Shown here in pieces: positions 1-6,983 of a stretch of DNA of 6,983 bases; positions within the stretch are counted from its first letter, which is position 1; every line of letters begins with the position of its first letter. Both the position numbers and the translations under genes were made by a program. A model generated the notes under the pieces. The model was not told the DNA's origin and did no database searches. It worked only from the letters and a program-made list of their open reading frames with translations. Source of the DNA: Actinomycetota bacterium (GTDB taxonomy: Bacteria; Actinomycetota; Actinomycetes; Streptosporangiales; Streptosporangiaceae); contig PMST01000221.1 of the NCBI GenBank assembly GCA_003168295.1, positions 14,159 through 21,141 on the forward strand, in the 5' to 3' direction.

Positions 1-459
1 CGGGCCGGAGCCGATCACCGCGACGGTGCGGCCGGTCAGCGTGGCCGGGGGAAGCGGCACGACCCAGCCGGAGGCGAAGGCCCGGTCGATGATCTCCACC
101 TCGACCTGCTTGATCGTGACGGGATCGGCATTGATCCCAAGCACACAGGCGGCTTCGCACGGCGCTGGGCAAAGCCGCCCGGTGAACTCAGGAAAGTTGT
201 TGGTGGCGTGCAGCCGGTCGGCGGCGTCCTGCCAGTCGTGCCGCCAGACCAGGTCGTTCCATTCCGGGATGAGGTTGCCCAGCGGGCAGCCGTTGTGGCA
301 GAACGGGATGCCGCAGTCCATGCACCGGCCGGCCTGCCGCTCCAGCCGCCCGGTGCCGAACGGTTCGTACACCTCATGCCAGTCCCGCAGCCGCAGCTCG
401 ACCGGGCGCCGGGTCGGCGTCTCGCGCGGCGTGGACAAGAAGCCCTTCGGATCAGCCAT
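1..459 (-). CDS. gltD: Glutamate synthase small (beta) subunit, N-terminal 153 residues, cut by the window edge
   Basis: This is the NADPH-oxidising, FAD-containing subunit of bacterial glutamate synthase. It passes electrons from NADPH through FAD and 4Fe-4S clusters to the large subunit GltB in the cytoplasm. Seen in the sequence: an N-terminal Fe-S region with Cys46, Cys49, Cys54 and Cys58 in the pattern CxxCxxxxCxxxC, then Cys97, Cys101 and Cys105 (CPAPCEAAC). Next comes the opening of the FAD-binding Rossmann fold, VAVIGSGP at residues 146-153, where the window ends. The family is usually about 480-500 residues, so roughly two thirds is missing. The ATG at 459 is well supported: it sits 8 bp after the gltB stop and behind a strong Shine-Dalgarno, and the MADPKGFL start is typical of the family. 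It is co-transcribed with gltB. Related Fe-S/FAD proteins such as dihydropyrimidine dehydrogenase share this fold, but adjacency to gltB settles the call. Confidence 0.96.
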   Translation of the reverse strand, partial: MADPKGFLSTPRETPTRRPVELRLRDWHEVYEPFGTGRLERQAGRCMDCGIPFCHNGCPLGNLIPEWNDLVWRHDWQDAADRLHATNNFPEFTGRLCPAPCEAACVLGINADPVTIKQVEVEIIDRAFASGWVVPLPPATLTGRTVAVIGSGP

Positions 460-461
460 AA

Positions 462-467
462 CCCCTC

Positions 468-469
<2 letters not shown>
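462..469 (-). promoter_or_regulatory. Strong Shine-Dalgarno of gltD, overlapping the gltB stop
   Basis: Read on the minus strand the bases are AGGAGGGG, followed by TT and the gltD ATG. The leading bases belong to the gltB stop codon (TAG at 470-468), so ribosomes finishing gltB end on the gltD binding site. This arrangement suggests translational coupling that would keep the two subunits in balance. The coupling is inferred from spacing, not shown directly. Confidence 0.85.
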
Positions 470-5042
<4,573 letters not shown>

Positions 5043-5047
5043 GCGCT

Positions 5048-5052
5048 CTCCC
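5048..5052 (-). promoter_or_regulatory. Ribosome binding site of gltB
   Basis: Minus-strand GGGAG stands five bases before the gltB ATG. It supports the start that leaves a 16-residue propeptide ahead of the nucleophile Cys17. The 60-bp lgt-gltB gap (5043-5102) shows no convincing terminator or promoter, so gltB is probably read from upstream. Confidence 0.6.
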
Positions 5053-5102
5053 GTCGTCTCTCGAAAACGCCACTTCCGTGCGCTGGGACGACACTGGCCC
5101 TG

Positions 5103-5966
5103 TTACACAGACATTACATCACCGGACGAATCCTCTACCAGGGTCCGTTTTGGGTACGCGCGTGCCGGCGGTCTGCGCCGCGGTCTGGTCAGATACATGC
5201 CCGCAACAGCCAGGACGAAAACTGCCATATCGCCGAGTGCACCGTAGCGTACGCCAAGCACATGCGGCAACGGACCGACGCGCACCGATTCCACCCACAA
5301 CCCGCCGACCGCGTACCCCGCCGCGCCCAGCAGGAACGTGCGCTCGCCACTGAGCTTGAACCGGCGCGCGGTCCAGATCACCACGATGCCCAGCGCTACG
5401 TCCCACAGCGACTGGTACAAGAACACGGGTGAGAATGTGGCGTAGTTCTCATACCCGGGCACCCGGTGCTCGGGCGAGATCTGCACCGCCCACCACCACG
5501 TCGAGGGCTGGCCGTAGAACTGCTGCGCCCACCAGTTGCCCAGGCCGCCGATGGCCAGGCCGAACGCCACCGCGGGCGCGGCCGCGGCCGCGACGGGTCC
5601 GAGCCGGATCCCGGCCCGCCGGCAGGCGACCCACGCTCCCACCGCGCCGAGCGCCACCGCGCCGGGAATGCCAATGGCGGCCACCCCCACCGTCGCGGCG
5701 TGCCACAGCCGGTACGCGTGGCTGAAGTCATGCCTGGCCTCGAGCAGCAGGGCGTGCACCAAGGCGCCCGCCAGGCCGAACGGCACGGCCCAGGCGGCCA
5801 CGTCGAGAATAATTCCTGGCTGACCGCCGGAGCGCCGGTACCTGCGGCTCGCCACCACGACGGCCACGATGATGCCCGCGATCACGCATAGCGCGTACGC
5901 CCTGACCGACAGCGGCCCTAGCCGCCAGGCCGCGTGACCTGGGCTCGGAATCGACGCGAGCGGCAT
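5103..5966 (-). CDS. Lgt-family (prolipoprotein diacylglyceryl transferase-like) membrane protein with a degenerate active site
   Basis: Lgt transfers diacylglycerol from phosphatidylglycerol to the lipobox cysteine of prolipoproteins in the cytoplasmic membrane. The match to actinobacterial Lgt is clear: the N-terminus (SIPSPG, LGPLSVRAYALCVIAGI), AVALGAVGAWVACRRAGI at 103-120, the FLYQSLW region at 182-188, and about seven hydrophobic segments (near 21-39, 52-75, 92-113, 124-142, 181-199, 210-226, 241-259) with a basic tail. The 287 residues cover the full catalytic core. However, the signature normally read as GRxGNxxNxExxG is GGLGNWWAQQFYG at 140-152. The position of E. coli Arg143 is Gly141, Glu151 is Gln149, Glu202 is Gln185 and Arg239 is Gly222. 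Residues matching Tyr26 (Tyr24), Asn146 (Asn144), Gly154 (Gly152) and Glu243 (Glu226) remain. The frame is intact. An in-frame TAG four codons upstream fixes ATG 5966 as the most upstream start; no good Shine-Dalgarno precedes it. It sits between trpA and gltB, the usual neighbourhood of genuine lgt after trpA in actinomycetes. Membership of the family is sure; Lgt activity is doubtful. Confidence 0.85.
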   Translation of the reverse strand: MPLASIPSPGHAAWRLGPLSVRAYALCVIAGIIVAVVVASRRYRRSGGQPGIILDVAAWAVPFGLAGALVHALLLEARHDFSHAYRLWHAATVGVAAIGIPGAVALGAVGAWVACRRAGIRLGPVAAAAAPAVAFGLAIGGLGNWWAQQFYGQPSTWWWAVQISPEHRVPGYENYATFSPVFLYQSLWDVALGIVVIWTARRFKLSGERTFLLGAAGYAVGGLWVESVRVGPLPHVLGVRYGALGDMAVFVLAVAGMYLTRPRRRPPARAYPKRTLVEDSSGDVMSV

Positions 5967-5985
5967 CTTGCGACACTACCCGGTC

Positions 5986-6018
5986 TGTCCTAAAGAAGCG
6001 TTGTGTCGTAAAGAAGCG
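5986..6018. repeat. Two-copy imperfect tandem direct repeat in the trpA-lgt gap
   Basis: On the plus strand, tgtcctaaagaagcg (5986-6000) recurs as tgtcgtaaagaagcg (6004-6018). That is 14 of 15 bases identical with an 18-bp period. A looser third match (cttaagaagacg, 6034-6045) overlaps the trpA stop. The AT-rich core stands out against GC-rich surroundings. It could be a paired regulator site for lgt or a slippage duplication, and the sequence does not decide between them. Confidence 0.55.
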
Positions 6019-6025
6019 GTACCGC
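6016..6025. repeat. 10-bp perfect palindrome between trpA and lgt
   Basis: The bases gcggtaccgc form a perfect palindrome. It lies 10 bp after the trpA stop and overlaps the end of the second direct repeat. It has no loop and no following T run on the transcribed strand, so it does not look like an intrinsic terminator. An operator role is possible but unproven. Confidence 0.35.
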
Positions 6026-6034
6026 AGGGAGTGC

Positions 6035-6865
6035 TTAAGAAGACGACGCCGTTCTGCGTACTCCGGCGGCAAGCTCGGCGGTCAGCTCCCGGATTCCCGG
6101 TATCCCCGCAGCGCCACCGTCGGCTTGCAGGAGGCGGCGGACGAAGGCCGAACCCACTATCACTCCGTCGGCGAAGGTCGCGACCTGCGCCGCCTGGGCG
6201 CCATTGCTCACCCCGAGGCCGACGGCTACCGGCAGGCCGGTATGCTCGCGGATCCGCTTGACCAGGCCGGCCGCGTCGCCGCTGACCGCGTCCCTGGTAC
6301 CGGTGATGCCCATCAGCGAGGCGGCGTAGACGAATCCGCGGCAGGCGGCGGCAATCTTAGCCGCCCGCTTCATGGTGGAACTCGGCGCGACCAGGAACAC
6401 CCGGTCCAGATCGTACTCATCGGAAGCCGCAAGCCACGAGCCTGCCTCTTCCACGGTGAGGTCGGGAGTAATCAGCCCCGAACCGCCCGCCGCGGCCAGG
6501 TCCCGGGCGAAGGAGCGTATCCCGTAGGCCTCGACCGGATTCCAGTAGGTCATGACCAGGACCGGGATGCCCTGCGCCGCGACCGCCTCGACCGTGCGGA
6601 GCACATCGGCGACCCGCGTGCCGCCGGTCAGCGCCCGGTGCACCGCCTCGGCGATCACCGGGCCGTCCATCAGCGGGTCGGAATAAGGCAGGCCGATCTC
6701 GATGACGTCCGCCCCGGCCTCACCCATGACCAGGGCGGCCTCGATGGCACCGTCGACGGTCGGGAACCCGGCGGGCAGGTAACCGACCAGGGCGGCCCGG
6801 TTGTCCGCGTTCGCCTTGTCGAACGCCACCGTGACCGCGCTGGCGTTGCTGGTCACGGCCGTCAC
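6035..6865 (-). CDS. trpA: Tryptophan synthase alpha subunit
   Basis: It cleaves indole-3-glycerol phosphate to indole and glyceraldehyde 3-phosphate and passes indole through a tunnel to TrpB. This is the penultimate step of tryptophan synthesis in the cytoplasm. It is a single TIM-barrel domain of 276 residues from this start, normal for the family. Visible motifs, numbered from the GTG at 6865: [11 protein letters not shown] at 26-36; the signature [16 protein letters not shown] at 54-69, with catalytic Glu56 and Asp67; the flexible loop [13 protein letters not shown] at 179-191; and phosphate-binding VGLGVS at 215-220 and VGSA at 237-240. The start is uncertain. GTG 6865 gives the classic four-base GTGA overlap with the trpB stop. 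ATG 6877 would add four residues (overlap 16 bp), and GTG 6856 would remove three. No Shine-Dalgarno decides it. It is translated directly after trpB. Confidence 0.97.
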   Translation of the reverse strand: MTAVTSNASAVTVAFDKANADNRAALVGYLPAGFPTVDGAIEAALVMGEAGADVIEIGLPYSDPLMDGPVIAEAVHRALTGGTRVADVLRTVEAVAAQGIPVLVMTYWNPVEAYGIRSFARDLAAAGGSGLITPDLTVEEAGSWLAASDEYDLDRVFLVAPSSTMKRAAKIAAACRGFVYAASLMGITGTRDAVSGDAAGLVKRIREHTGLPVAVGLGVSNGAQAAQVATFADGVIVGSAFVRRLLQADGGAAGIPGIRELTAELAAGVRRTASSS

Positions 6866-6983
6866 ACCCCGAACCATTTCGAGGCGGTGTCTACGTCCTT
6901 GTCGCCCCGGCCGGACAGGTTGACCACGATGAGGCCATCCGGGCCTAGTTCGCGGCCGATATCGAGCGCGCCGGCCAGCGCGT
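6862..6983 (-). CDS. trpB: Tryptophan synthase beta subunit, C-terminal 39 residues, cut by the window edge
   Basis: This is the PLP-dependent subunit that joins indole and L-serine to give tryptophan. Only the C-terminal end is present, starting two bases into a codon. It carries [16 protein letters not shown], the conserved C-terminal motif whose Ser (Ser377 in the Salmonella enzyme) contacts the PLP ring nitrogen, and ends in SKWFGV followed by TGA (6864-6862). The stop overlaps the probable GTG start of trpA, as expected for subunits made in equal amounts. The rest of the gene lies beyond the right edge. Confidence 0.95.
   Translation of the reverse strand, partial: ALAGALDIGRELGPDGLIVVNLSGRGDKDVDTASKWFGV

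Noticed and set aside
5043..5102. Promoter or terminator between lgt and gltB
   Set aside because: I could not find a credible -10/-35 pair or a stem with a T run in these 60 bases.
5103..5966. The lgt-like gene as a decayed pseudogene
   Set aside because: The frame is unbroken over the normal core length, the membrane segments are intact and flanking conserved blocks are well kept. The substitutions are concentrated at functional positions, which random decay would not favour. Early relaxed selection cannot be fully excluded.
6016..6025. Palindrome after trpA as an intrinsic terminator
   Set aside because: The arms are only 5 bp with no loop, and no T run follows in the direction of transcription.

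Overview
The window is GC-rich and all of its genes lie on the minus strand, packed head to tail. Read in transcription order (right to left) they are trpB (3' end only), trpA, an lgt-family membrane protein, gltB and gltD (5' end only). The base composition, the GTG/ATG starts, the conserved trpA-lgt neighbourhood and the glutamate synthase type point to an actinomycete (Actinomycetota). The sequence does not let me name a genus.

Right part (6983 to 6035): the last 39 codons of tryptophan synthase beta and the complete alpha subunit, which overlap by four bases or slightly more. Together they make the two-subunit enzyme that catalyses the last two steps of tryptophan synthesis. A 68-bp gap follows. 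It holds a near-perfect tandem repeat, a 10-bp palindrome and a possible stem just ahead of the next start codon.

Middle (5966 to 5103): an intact 287-residue multi-pass membrane protein that is clearly homologous to prolipoprotein diacylglyceryl transferase and sits where actinomycetes normally carry lgt. Residues the family needs for catalysis or lipid binding are replaced: the positions matching E. coli Arg143, Glu151, Glu202 and Arg239. The Gly-Gly-Leu-Gly-type loop is rewritten as well. This is the most unusual item in the window. It may be a non-canonical or catalytically dead Lgt paralogue.

Left part (5042 to 1): the large subunit of NADPH-dependent glutamate synthase, complete with its short propeptide, N-terminal nucleophile Cys, FMN site and 3Fe-4S cysteines. 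It is followed 8 bp later by the start of the small subunit, whose strong Shine-Dalgarno overlaps the gltB stop codon. The two subunits form GOGAT, which makes two glutamates from glutamine and 2-oxoglutarate. gltB and gltD are almost certainly co-transcribed and translationally coupled. No gap exceeds 68 bp and no terminator is visible, so the whole run could be one transcript, but that is inference. No RNA genes, mobile elements or CRISPR arrays were seen.
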